Positions 55,034-64,000 of a stretch of 64,000 nucleotides of DNA are shown here, piece after piece; the stretch's first letter is position 1; every line of letters starts with the position of its first letter. The notes beneath the pieces were generated by a model. It searched no databases. It was not told the DNA's origin and was given only the letters and a program-made list of their open reading frames with translations. A program made the translations under genes and the position numbers. Location: contig CM077162.1 in assembly GCA_039583875.1 (NCBI GenBank), positions 168,845,220 through 168,909,219 on the forward strand, given 5' to 3'. The stretch is from Platanthera guangdongensis (lineage: Eukaryota; Streptophyta; Magnoliopsida; Asparagales; Orchidaceae).

Positions 55034-57116
55034 GTGAGTCCAAGTGGCCATGCCCCTATATGGTACTTGAACAGTGGATGTTCCAGGCACATGACTGGAA
55101 CAAGGGGTTTGCTGAAGGACTATACACCTATCAATGATGGCCCTAAAGTTACCTTTGGTGGTTCAGAAAAAAGAATCATCAAAGGCTTTGGTAACATTTC
55201 TAGTAACCTGATTATAATTACTCAAGTGGCTTATGTAAAGGGTTTGAAACATAACCTCATTAGCATAAGTCAGCTGAGTGATTTAGGATATGACATCTCA
55301 TTTGTCAAGAATGGTTGTCATATCAAAAGGTCAAGTGATCAAAAGATCATATTGACAGGATATAGGAAGAGAAATGTCTATTGTCTTGACTTTGTGTGTG
55401 AGAACTATATTTCTCCTATTTGTCTTGTAGTTGATGAGAAAGTCTCACATTGTGTTAAATGGCACAAGAGGCTGGCTCATCTTAACTATAAGACAATTGG
55501 CCAACTCTTTAGTAAAGAGTTAGTGAGGAATGGTCCTCAAGTTAAGTGTATAAAAGATGGGATATGCTCAGCTTGTCAAAAAGGCAAGCAGACCAAATCC
55601 ACCTTTCATAGCCTTGAGAATAAGGATTCTGTGAGGTGTCTATACCTCTTTCATATGGATCTTTTTGGTCCTATGCCAGTTCACAGTCTAGGTAGGAAAG
55701 TCTACACATTTATGGTAGTAGATGACTATTCAAGATATTCCTGGGTGTTCTTCCTAAGACAAAAATCTGAAACCCCAAATATCTTATATAGTTTTGTTAA
55801 ACAAATTCAGAATGAATTGGACAGTATAGTGGTCAAAATCAGAAGTGACCATGGTACTAAATTTCAGTCTAAAAGTATGACAAAACTGTGTGAAGAGTTT
55901 GGGATTTTTCAGGAATATTCCTCACCAAGAACACCTCAGCAAAATGGTATTGCTGAAAGGAAGAATAGAACATTGATAGAGGCTGGTAGAACCCTATTGA
56001 GTGACACTTCTCTCCCAGAATATTTCTGGGTTGAGGCAGTAAACACTGCATGTCATGTAATCAATAGGGCTACTATCACCAAGTGCCACAAGAAGACTCC
56101 CTATGAGATTGTGAAGGGCAGAAAACCAAATTTATCCTATTTCAGGATCTTTGGTTGTAAGTGCTATATACTTAACAATGGCAAGTCTTATCTAACCAAG
56201 TTTGCTGCCAAATCCCAAGAGGGGATCTTTGTTGGGTACATCAACAATAGTAAGGCTTATAGGGTCTACAACTTGATTACTCAAGTTGTAGAAGAGTCTG
56301 TACATGTAGTTTTTGATGAAGCAAGGCTCATTAACTGTGAATTGTCAAGTAGTGTTTGCAGCTCTATAGGGATAACTGATAGGATGGACAAGCTTATCAT
56401 TATAGAAGGTTGTACTGCAATTCAGCAAGTGGAAAATGGTGGCTGCTGTCCAGGGGGAGTACAAGACTCTCTAGATACAGAAGAAGACCAAGAGGTGCAC
56501 CTAAATGAAGAGGCTGAAGGTGTACAACCTGAAGACAGGCTGCCTCCAGCAAATAGACACTTAAAGGATCATCTAGCCAATCAAATAATTGGTGATCCCA
56601 AACAAGGAGTGCAAACAAGAAGCAGGAATCTGAGTACAGTTCTTTACTCCAGCTTCCTATCCCAAGTAGAACCAAAGAAGTTTGAAGAAGCAGTTCTAGA
56701 CTCTCATTGGTTTGAGCCCATGCAAGAGGAGCTGAATCAATTCAAAACATGCAAGGTCTGGGGGCTAGTTTCTAAACCCAAGGACCACAACATTATTGGA
56801 ACTAAGTGGATCTTTAGGAACAAGTTGGATGAGAATGGAATCATCATAAAGAATAAAGCTAAGATGGTTGCAAAGGGATATAGGCAGGAAGAAGGTATTG
56901 ATTTTGATCAAACCTTTGCTCCAGTAGCAAGATTGGAGGCAATCAGGATGTTCCTTGCCTATGCAATATATCAGGGGTTCAAGGTATATCAAATGAATGT
57001 AAAGTCAGCTTTTCTGAATGTAAATCTGAAGGAAGAAGTCTATGTAGAGCAGCCATCAGGTTTTGTTGATTCTCTTAAACATGATTATGTATATAGACTT
57101 AGGAAGGCTTTGTATG
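55034..57116 (+). pseudogene. pol: copia pol of element C: protease, integrase, partial RT
   Basis: The frame is the same as gag, separated by TAA (55019) and TAG (55031); no ATG begins it, so it would need readthrough. Protease: [13 protein letters not shown], where the catalytic Asp of LDSG is Asn. Integrase: metal-binding [13 protein letters not shown] and [12 protein letters not shown], core Asp in HMDLFGPM, Asp in IRSDHGTKF, Glu in [13 protein letters not shown] starts at [13 protein letters not shown], but its first catalytic Asp is Asn ([11 protein letters not shown]). The frame ends in unrelated residues after RKALY, because element D was inserted at 57116. Confidence 0.92.
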
Positions 57117-58701
57117 TGAAAGGGAAACTAGATCTGATATACTCTAGAGGGGGGTGAATAGAGTATATGGTACTTTTTAAAACACAAAGAAAACTTTTGA
57201 AAAGCTTTACAACAATTGTTGTAATGAGTGTGAGCAGGGAAGCAGAAATATAAATCTAATCACAGAACTAAGCTATGCAATAATTAAGCACAGAAAAATC
57301 TAGGCCAGAAACAAAAATAAAACAAGCAGAACCAGAGGACACAAGGAAATATAGTGGTTCCCCAAACTTGGGTACATCCACTCTTCTACCACCCTAGGTA
57401 GGAATCCACTGCAGGATGAGTTGATCAGGTGTCCTGGGCACCAATGAGCTTTTGATAAGGTGCTCAAAAACCAAAGCAGATTTTTTGATCAGGTGTCTTG
57501 CCACCAATGAGCTTTTGACAAGGTGCTCAAAAACCAGATTCAAACTTTTGAAGGGAGTTTGAAAAACCCTTTACAGAGTGGGGGTGAGAGAGTGATGGCA
57601 GTCTTCTCTTTCTCAATCAACTGAGAAGACTATGTGGATTGATGTCAAAGCTCCCCCTGAATCCTTGAAATCTTCAGGAAGAAAAGCTTTGCTGAGGGTG
57701 ATAGGCCTTCAAAGGTAGATCTCCAGCAAAAGATGATTTCAGCAATGACTGAAATGTTGAGTGTCTGGAGTCTTGAAATGATGTTGGCCTTGAACACTTT
57801 TAGGGCTGAAGAGATTTGAAGATTTTTGAAAGCTTGATCTCTTTGATGAGTGTTCTACAGAATTCTCCTTGACAGAAGATTTTGAAAGAGTCTCTGTATT
57901 CTGAGTTGTGTGTTCTGTCTTCTGGTTAATCTCTGTATATCATCTTCTTCATTCAAAAACATTCTGTCTTTTATTCTCTGTGCCAGAATAGAATATCACT
58001 CTGTCAAAGATAGTCGTTGGTCTGCATTGATTACAGCCTTAATTGCATAATTTCTTCTAAAGGAAAGTCCACTGAATTATTCCTTGAAAAAATCCCTTGA
58101 AACTTGGTCCAGAAGTAAATGAAAACGGCTAGCAGATCTTCTGAATTAAATGCAGAATAACTTCTAACTGATTTGAATTTGAATTCTGAAAGATAACAGA
58201 AATCGTCGAACTGAGCTCTGCTATCGTCGAGCTGAGCTCAGCGAACTGGAAAATTCAAGCAGCAAGATAATCGTTGATCTGAGCTCAAAGATCGTCGAAC
58301 TGAGCTCAGAGATAAGGATCCAGTGCAGAGTCAAAATCGTCGACCTGAGTTCACCGATCGTCGAATGGAGTTCGACGACATTGTGAAGTTGAGCTCAGCG
58401 ATCGTCGAGTGGAGCTCGACGATATTGTGAGGTTGAGCTCAGCGATCGTCGAATGGAGCTCGACGATCTGTAGAAGTTGAGCTAGACGATCGTCGACCGG
58501 AGTTCGACGAAACGTCGTGCTGAGCTCGACGATTAGACTTAGTCTCCAGACAAAAACTTGGTCTTCTGGGCAGCTTCCAAACCTAGATTTCTAACCCTTA
58601 GACTCAATTCTAATTGACCTATTAAGCTATACAGAAGGTCAAACATAGATTCCTAGAGACATAGTGATCCTGACCCAAATTAGTAATAGGGTGTTCCAAC
58701 A
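57117..58701 (-). repeat. 3' LTR of element D (1585 bp)
   Basis: Plus-strand limits TGAAAGGGAAAC...GTTCCAACA. It shares the end TGAAAG, the G-tract region and ACTTGGGTACATCCACT with the LTRs of A and B, but is otherwise different. The palindrome array is at 58195-58545. A convincing TATA box was not found. Confidence 0.9.
58195..58545. repeat. U3 array of ATCGTCGA-GAGCTC units, LTR D
   Basis: About a dozen ATCGTCGA or TCGACGAT boxes joined by GAGCTC or its variant GAGTTC, forming inverted repeats such as GAGCTCGACGATCGTCGA variants. It sits in U3, near the 5' side of the LTR in element orientation. Confidence 0.88.
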
Positions 58702-58718
58702 ATCTCCCCCTATTTGGG
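58702..58718 (-). other. polypurine tract of element D
   Basis: ATCTCCCCCTATTTGGG on the plus strand, i.e. CCCAAATAGGGGGAGAT in element sense, adjacent to the 3' LTR. Confidence 0.92.
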
Positions 58719-58879
58719 TTAGGAAAACTATTAACAGACTTTGGAAAAATCAAATAACAACATACAATCAAAAATGCAAGAAAACAATAGCAGCTAGACA
58801 TTGCAGAACCATCACAGAGATATATATATATAACATCCAGATAGCAGTCAGAAAAACCAAGGATTGTCACCTTACAGAG

Positions 58880-61800
58880 TTACTTCTTCTCTTTGCCTTT
58901 TACCATTTTGATTTCTCTGTTAGGATTTAAAGCTTCTTTGTTGGATCTAGTATCATCAGCTGCTCCCAAATATGTTTGCTTTGAAGTCTTGGGAACCACA
59001 GCAGCAGGATGCAACTCCATGTATCTGTCTGCATCAAAGAACTTGCTGGAGGCATATCTTTCTAGCTCTTTTTGTCTTTGTTCTGACATTGTAAAGATAT
59101 TGGAAGTGTCTAGCCCTTGCTCTCTGGCTTTCTTTATCTGGTCTAATGCAGCCAACTCCTTCATTCTAGCAGTCCAAGAGGCTGGGTTCTTTTCAGGGTC
59201 CTCAAATGGCACAGGTGGCTCATACCTGTTGGAAGAATTATCTTGAGGAGTCCTGGCAGACACTGTCTCTTTGAGCTTGTAGGGGAATGGACCAGAAGAA
59301 GTATCAGATGAAGCATGTCCTCCCCTGGAGTAAGGGTGCTTCCTGGAATGCCCTTTAGAATAAACTTGAGTCTCTCTTTGATTTCCCCTGTATCCTCCTC
59401 TCCTGGAATAAGAACCCCTAGGCTGGCTTTCCCTTTGATAGGTTCTAGCATGGGGTTGGTAAGGAGCCTGGCTTCTAGAAGGAGCTTGACTGGCAGAGCT
59501 TCCACCTGCACCTGCATCAGGTGGAGGTGGTGGAGGAGGATGAGGGTGCTTGAACTGGGAGGAGCCCTTCTCATACTTTCTTTTCTTCTTCATTGCTTTC
59601 AGCTGATTTTTGGAATACTGCATCCAATGTTCAGTAATTTGGCAGTTATGCAGAATATAATATGGGATATCATTATCATCTTTTACTTTGGCAGGAGGAA
59701 CCCTTTTCATAGCCTTACTTCTTGCCTTCCTTTTCCTTGCAATAGTGGCAGAAGAATCATCAGAGGCAGTGTTGTAATCATCAGATTCAGAGCTCTGAGC
59801 ATCATATAAAGCATCAATTCTCTTCATCAAATCTTCTTTCAGTTGAACAGCAGCAGATGAGGCAGAAGCAGAAGGAGCAACAGAAACAGATACAGCAGCA
59901 GATGTAGCAATAGATACAGCAGCAGATGTAGCAATAGATACAGCAGCAGATACAGGAGCAACAGCAGAAACAACACTAGTAACTTCAGGAGTGTTGGCAG
60001 CAGCAGCTTCAGGAACAACAACAAAAACTTCAGCAGGCTCAAAAGCAGTGGCCTCTGGCATCAGAAAATCCTGGGAAATGGGCTCATCAGAAGCAACTTG
60101 AATTTTAGCAGCAGGGAGAACAAATTCAGCATTAGCATCAACAAATTCAGAAGCAAAGGCAGTCCTTTCTTCATCAGCAGCAGCAAGAGTAATCACTGAG
60201 AGTACAAAGGAGGAAAGAATGTTGGGGTCACAGCCAAAGAAGGGCACCAGAGCCTTGGACAGATCTTCTGGGGGCTGGACAGCATTGGGCTCTGGGAGAT
60301 AGCTAAAATATGCAGAATCAAAGGCAGAGAGCAAAGACCTTAGGTCTATTGCTAAAACTGCAGTAGGCACAGCAACTGGAGCAGAAGACACAACAACAAC
60401 AGCAGCAGCAGCAGTATCAACAGCAGCAGCAGAAGCAGTAGCAACAGCAGCATGAAGGCTGGCTTCATATGGCATCTCCCCCTGCCTGGATGCAGATACA
60501 GCTGTATCAAGGCAAACTGCTGGTGGGGCTGCCTGAGGAAGGAGAGAGGAAAGCCTGGCAGAGAGGGCTGCCACTGACAAGTGTAGAGGAGCGAAAGAGG
60601 TCTCCAAGAGGAGGGAGAGCCTGGGGGCAATGAGCTCATACAACTTGTCAGCAAGGGCTGAGAGATCTACTTGCTCAAGAAGAGGAGCAGAGGTAGATGG
60701 GATGGGGATGGCTGAGGATGCTGGAAGTGGAGGGCTGGCTGGTGGAGGGATGGATGGCTGAGGAGTGGGGATTGTGGAGATGGAGGACAAGCGGATGGAT
60801 ATGGATGGAGTGAATGTGGGTTGGTCAATGATGTGGTGGAGGAGATCATGGAATGAGGTTGAGGAGGAGGGTAATTCTGGAGGAGAAGAGGGGGAATCAT
60901 CCATGTAGGATTCATCCAGAAGAGTGAATGATGGTATGGATGGAGAAGAGGTGACATCTGGTGGTGGATATGAGAACAATAGGTGGAAGTGGTCTGCAGG
61001 AGGTGAGGAAATAGTTGCTGGAGATGGAATTGAGGTTGGAGATGGGCTTGAGATTGTAATGGTGGAGGGAGCTGGAGTGGTGGATGGTAGAGGTAGGGTT
61101 GGACTGGGAGGAGGAGGAGAAGAGGCAGCACCAGCAACAGCCAGGTCTTCTGCAGCAGCAGAAACCTGTGGGGGAGTGACTCTTTGAGTCCTGGTGCCTG
61201 AAGGAGCAGTTGAAGAGGGCCTGCTGGGTTTGCTAATTTGTCTGCCCCACTTGCCAAATAGGGCACAGGTAAGTCTCTTGGAGGCATTGATGTGCACTCC
61301 AGAGGAGACCAGCAGAGCAGGGCACCTTGCCTGAAGGAAAACTCCAATAATTCTTCCAAAATTTACAAAAGTTTTGTTAATCGTTTTCTTTATCAGGTCA
61401 AAGAAGACCTCTCCCCAATTCAAGCTTTTCTTATCTACCAGAGCTCCCATGAGGCAGAGCTGATGTCTGGAGATGGTATCATGTGCAGAATGCTTTGCCA
61501 ACAGCACCTTGCCTACAACATCTGCTAGGAACCTGTACTCAACTGACAAGTTCCTCTTAAACAACTTGCTAGGGTTTCCCTCTGGATGACCCATCCTGGC
61601 AAGTATATCATAAAATTCCTCCCCAGATAGTTCAGCAGTATCATCTCCATTTCTCAAACCAAAGACCTTTGTTAAAACTATGGGGGTCAGAGGTACCTGT
61701 GTTCCAGCAATAGATCCAACTATGGTAGAGTTGTCAAGGTTGTGAGCAGTATACACCCATTCCTTTATTACATCTGAAGCAAGTTTGATTCTGGTGGTCA

Positions 61801-61939
61801 TGAGGGCAGACAAGTGCTGATCCTTGAATAAACTCAAAATGTCCTGGAAGATTTGATCAGTAGTGTTGAATGAGTCCAGATCGATGTCGAAGCCTGCATC
61901 GAACTTCATGGCGGCTAGAACAGCAACTGATACAGCCAT
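58880..61939 (-). CDS. element D ORF3, large protein of unknown function
   Basis: The frame is open from an ATG at 62026 (1048 aa). I prefer the ATG at 61939 (MAVSVAVLAAM, 1019 aa) because the upstream part ends in TTTTGCAGGTCCA, an acceptor-like site. Numbering from 62026: residues about 40-270 are a folded domain with FLADVVGKVLLAK, LNWGEVFFDLIKK, NFGRIIGVFL and GKWGRQIS, shared with ORF3 of element B and resembling the 'putative plant transposon protein' domain. About 275-480 are Pro/Ser-rich and about 500-740 Ala/Val-rich. About 760-820 are very basic (ARKRKARSKAMKRVPPAK), a likely nuclear signal. About 870-905 hold RGG/RS-type RNA-binding sequence (SYSRRGGYRGNQRE). The C-terminal 110 residues are charged and helical. 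It has no stop or frameshift although the adjacent pol is shifted. It is not in frame with pol. It sits where SIRE elements have an env-like ORF, but no membrane segment is seen. Confidence 0.85.
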   Translation of the reverse strand: MAVSVAVLAAMKFDAGFDIDLDSFNTTDQIFQDILSLFKDQHLSALMTTRIKLASDVIKEWVYTAHNLDNSTIVGSIAGTQVPLTPIVLTKVFGLRNGDDTAELSGEEFYDILARMGHPEGNPSKLFKRNLSVEYRFLADVVGKVLLAKHSAHDTISRHQLCLMGALVDKKSLNWGEVFFDLIKKTINKTFVNFGRIIGVFLQARCPALLVSSGVHINASKRLTCALFGKWGRQISKPSRPSSTAPSGTRTQRVTPPQVSAAAEDLAVAGAASSPPPPSPTLPLPSTTPAPSTITISSPSPTSIPSPATISSPPADHFHLLFSYPPPDVTSSPSIPSFTLLDESYMDDSPSSPPELPSSSTSFHDLLHHIIDQPTFTPSISIRLSSISTIPTPQPSIPPPASPPLPASSAIPIPSTSAPLLEQVDLSALADKLYELIAPRLSLLLETSFAPLHLSVAALSARLSSLLPQAAPPAVCLDTAVSASRQGEMPYEASLHAAVATASAAAVDTAAAAVVVVSSAPVAVPTAVLAIDLRSLLSAFDSAYFSYLPEPNAVQPPEDLSKALVPFFGCDPNILSSFVLSVITLAAADEERTAFASEFVDANAEFVLPAAKIQVASDEPISQDFLMPEATAFEPAEVFVVVPEAAAANTPEVTSVVSAVAPVSAAVSIATSAAVSIATSAAVSVSVAPSASASSAAVQLKEDLMKRIDALYDAQSSESDDYNTASDDSSATIARKRKARSKAMKRVPPAKVKDDNDIPYYILHNCQITEHWMQYSKNQLKAMKKKRKYEKGSSQFKHPHPPPPPPPDAGAGGSSASQAPSRSQAPYQPHARTYQRESQPRGSYSRRGGYRGNQRETQVYSKGHSRKHPYSRGGHASSDTSSGPFPYKLKETVSARTPQDNSSNRYEPPVPFEDPEKNPASWTARMKELAALDQIKKAREQGLDTSNIFTMSEQRQKELERYASSKFFDADRYMELHPAAVVPKTSKQTYLGAADDTRSNKEALNPNREIKMVKGKEKK

Positions 61940-62050
61940 TGGACCTGCAAAACTTAACAAACAAAACGAACAAGCGTAGAACTGTTTGGAGGGAAGAAGA
62001 TTCTTGCAGAGAAATTGAAAGCGCAAGAGAGAACGACGACGAAAAATGAG

Positions 62051-62060
62051 TTTTATATTA
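62051..62060 (-). promoter_or_regulatory. TATA-like box upstream of ORF3
   Basis: TAATATAAAA on the minus strand, just downstream of the palindrome array and about 112 bp before the preferred ATG. It is followed by a CT-rich leader (TCGTTCTCTCTTGCGC). This is the array-TATA-leader order of the LTRs. Confidence 0.55.
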
Positions 62061-62068
62061 GGGTTCGA

Positions 62069-62355
62069 CGCAGAATTGGAAAGATCGTTGAACTCAATTC
62101 GACGATCGAGGCTTCTAAAGTAATCTGAAGAGACTCCAACATCGTCGATCTCCGTTCGACGATCTGGAAAGGCGTCGAGCTCCGTTCGACGATCTTCCAG
62201 AGAACAAAATCGTCGAGCGCCGTTCGACGATCGTTGACCGGAAGAGATAGTTCATACTATCTGAGGGGCGCTGAACTCAGTTCGACGATTCTGGAAATCG
62301 TCGAACTCCGTTCGACGATCTTTGGGGAAATCGTCGAGCGCAGTTCAGAGATCAG
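62069..62355. repeat. CGTTCGACGATC array between pol and ORF3
   Basis: At least seven head-to-head pairs ATCGTCGA(A/G)C(T/G)CCGTTCGACGAT over about 290 bp, starting about 75 bp after the end of pol. The same boxes make up the U3 array of this element's own LTR (58195-58545). Confidence 0.88.
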
Positions 62356-62429
62356 AAAAGTCTAGACACTAAGAAAAATCAGAATTTTGCCTAGTCTTGG
62401 TCAATTTTTAGCTTTCAAAATCTTGGATA

Positions 62430-64000
62430 TTACTTAAGACTTCCTCCATCTAACATTCCTAACTGATTTAGGAAGAAGGTGTGTTTCTTTTCATCCAAAG
62501 GCTTGGTGAAAATATCTCCCCTTTGTAAATCAGTTGGGATATATTGCAGTTCAATTTTATTCTTTTCAACATTATCCCTTAAGAAGTGATGCCTAATCTC
62601 TATGTGTTTTGTCCTACTATGGAGGACTGGATTTTGAGCTATGGACATAGCACTTGTATTGTCACAAAAGATTTTTGACTTTTCTAAGTTGTAACCATAG
62701 TCTAGGAGTTGATTTTGAATCCACAGTATTTGTGAACAACAACTGCCTGCAGCCATATATTCAGCTTCAGCAGTTGAAGTTGACACAGATGTTTGTTTCT
62801 TACAAAACCAAGAGACAAGTCTATCACCAAGGAACTGACAAGTTCCACTGGTGCTTTTCCTGTCAATTCTGCATCCAGCATAATCAGCATCAGAGAATCC
62901 AGTTAGCTCAAATGCTGAATCTTTTGGATACCAGAGACCTAGATTTGGACAACTTTTAACATATCTAAGAATCCTATTTACTAATGTGAGGTGTGAACTC
63001 TCTAGGGCTAACTTGGAACCTAGCACATATACATGTAGCAAACATTATATCTGGTCTACTGGCTGTAAGATACAGTAAAGAGCCAATCATTGCTCTATAT
63101 GTAGTCTGATCAACAGGTTTCCCATGTTCATCAGCATCCAATACAGCATTGGTAGGCATGGGTGTTTTCATACAAGATGCCTCAGACATTCCAAATTTCT
63201 TAACCAGCTCATTAGCATATTTGGTTTGAGAAATAAAGATGCCTTCAGCATGTTGTTTGACTTGCAATCCTAGGAAGAAGGATAGCTCACCCATACTACT
63301 CATCTCAAATTTAGAATGCATCAGGTTAGAAAACCTTCTGCACAATTTTGAGTCAGTAGAACCAAAGATGGTATCGTCTACATAAATTTGTACTAGTAGG
63401 GTGTGGGACTTATGGGTTCTAATAAAAAGAGTTTGGTCTACTCTACCCCTTATAAAACCATTTTCCAAGAGAAAGCATGCTAAGGTCTCATACCATGCTC
63501 TAGGAGCTTGCTTGAGACCATATAATGCTTTATGTAGTTTAAAAACATAATCAGGGTAAGTTGGAGAGATAAAACCTGGAGGTTGTCTGACATAGACTTC
63601 CTCTTTGATGTCTCCATTCAAGAAAGCACTCTTGACATCCATCTGATAAACCTTGAAGCCTTTGTGAGCTGCATAAGCTAGAAAAATTCTGATGGCTTCC
63701 AATCTTGCAACAGGTGCAAAGGTCTGGTCGTAGTCAATTCCTTCTTCTTGAGAATATCCCTGGGCAACTAGCCTTGCCTTGTTCCTTATTATTACTCCTT
63801 GATCATCCAGTTTGTTTCTGAATACCCATTTTGTTCCAACAATGGAATGATCCTTTGGCTTTGGCACTAGTTCCCATACTTTGTTCCTCTCAAATTGATG
63901 CAACTCCTCTTGCATTGCAATGATCCAGTGTGGATCTTGCTCTGCATCTTGAATGGACTGAGGTTCAATTTGAGAAAGGAAGCAGGTGTACAACAGGTTT
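62430..64000 (-). pseudogene. pol: copia pol of element D: RT and RNase H, one frameshift
   Basis: The frame is open from the window edge through [28 protein letters not shown] with its Asp, [15 protein letters not shown], and an intact YVDD box ([14 protein letters not shown]). It continues into the connection region. Near 62996-62997 one extra A on the plus strand shifts the frame after RFQVSPRE. RNase H continues in the next frame (FSDADYAGCRIDRKSTSGTC, STAEAEYMAAGS, HSRTKHIEIRHHF, DIFTKPLDEKKH) to the stop at 62430. Apart from this single base the catalytic residues are present, making it the best preserved pol in the window. Integrase and protease lie beyond the edge. Confidence 0.92.

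Larger units (their letters stand above)
50988..57116 (+). mobile_element. Ty1/copia (SIRE-like) element C, 5' part
   Basis: 5' LTR, primer site, gag and most of pol on the plus strand. It is cut in RT at 57116 by element D. The remainder and the 3' LTR must lie beyond the window. Gag and pol share one frame (frame 2) but are broken by stops. Confidence 0.92.
57117..64000 (-). mobile_element. Ty1/copia (SIRE-like) element D with third ORF
   Basis: On the minus strand from the window edge: pol (64000-62430), palindrome array (62355-62069), ORF3 (61939-58880), polypurine tract (58718-58702) and 3' LTR (58701-57117). It lies in the RT of element C; the expected TSD is GTATG (57112-57116). The 5' half is outside the window. 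Confidence 0.92.

Noticed and set aside
60667..61359. 230-codon Leu/Pro-rich minus-strand ORF and similar frames within ORF3
   Set aside because: Out-of-frame shadows of the low-complexity middle of ORF3.
58880..62026. ORF3 as a true envelope gene
   Set aside because: Only the position fits. There is no signal peptide at the preferred start, no transmembrane segment and no glycoprotein-like cysteine pattern; basic and RGG-type sequence points elsewhere.

Overview
This is nuclear DNA of a flowering plant: the window is built almost entirely of nested LTR retrotransposons. I see no host gene, tRNA, rRNA or CRISPR array. The evidence is plant-type Ty1/copia (SIRE-like) and Ty3/gypsy (Tat-like and Tekay/Del-like) proteins, LTRs of 1.6 to 5.2 kb, initiator-Met tRNA primer sites, and 5-bp target-site duplications (TSDs) that close several insertions exactly. 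The species cannot be named from the sequence.

Layout. (1) 1-3752: the 3' end of copia element A (pol and 3' LTR), inserted in the LTR of an old Tat-lineage gypsy element. (2) The Tat element is the backbone. Its LTR, primer site and gag lie at 3753-6101, its PR-RT-RH-aRH-INT at 34181-38460, and its 3' tandem repeats at 38530-38631 and 47487-48830. (3) 6102-34175: a 28-kb insertion in the Tat gag (TSD CAGCA). It is a tandem compound of a LARD-like Tekay/Del derivative, LTR-internal-LTR-internal-LTR, with LTRs of about 5.15 kb. (4) 16800-25854: a non-autonomous TR-GAG element inside the middle LARD LTR (TSD TCATG). It has one intact 527-aa gag, no pol, and LTRs carrying a very GC-rich tandem array. 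(5) 38632-47486: complete non-autonomous copia element B, minus strand (TSD AAGAC), inside the Tat 3' repeats. It has a deleted gag, no pol, and a third ORF broken by stops. Its LTRs are of the same family as element A. (6) 49056-50987: a probable gypsy-type LTR with GACACG palindromes. (7) 50988-57116: copia element C, plus strand, with gag and pol decayed by stops. (8) 57117-64000: copia element D, minus strand, inserted in the RT of C. It has pol with one frameshift and an intact 1048-aa third ORF (ORF3) between pol and the 3' LTR.

How the parts work together. Elements A, C and D carry pol functions. B and TR-GAG lack pol and could only move with enzymes supplied in trans; A shares LTRs with B, and Tat-type elements share the gag type of TR-GAG. 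The most striking structure is regulatory. Copia LTRs A/B, C and D each carry an array of short palindromes rich in TCGAC, TCGTCGA or CGGCGA, upstream of a TATA box where one is visible. In B and D a second array, built from that element's own LTR motif, lies directly upstream of ORF3. This suggests ORF3 is expressed from its own internal promoter.

Limits: boundaries were set by eye from TG...CA ends, primer sites, polypurine tracts and TSDs. No alignment or database search was run, so lineage names rest on recognised motifs.
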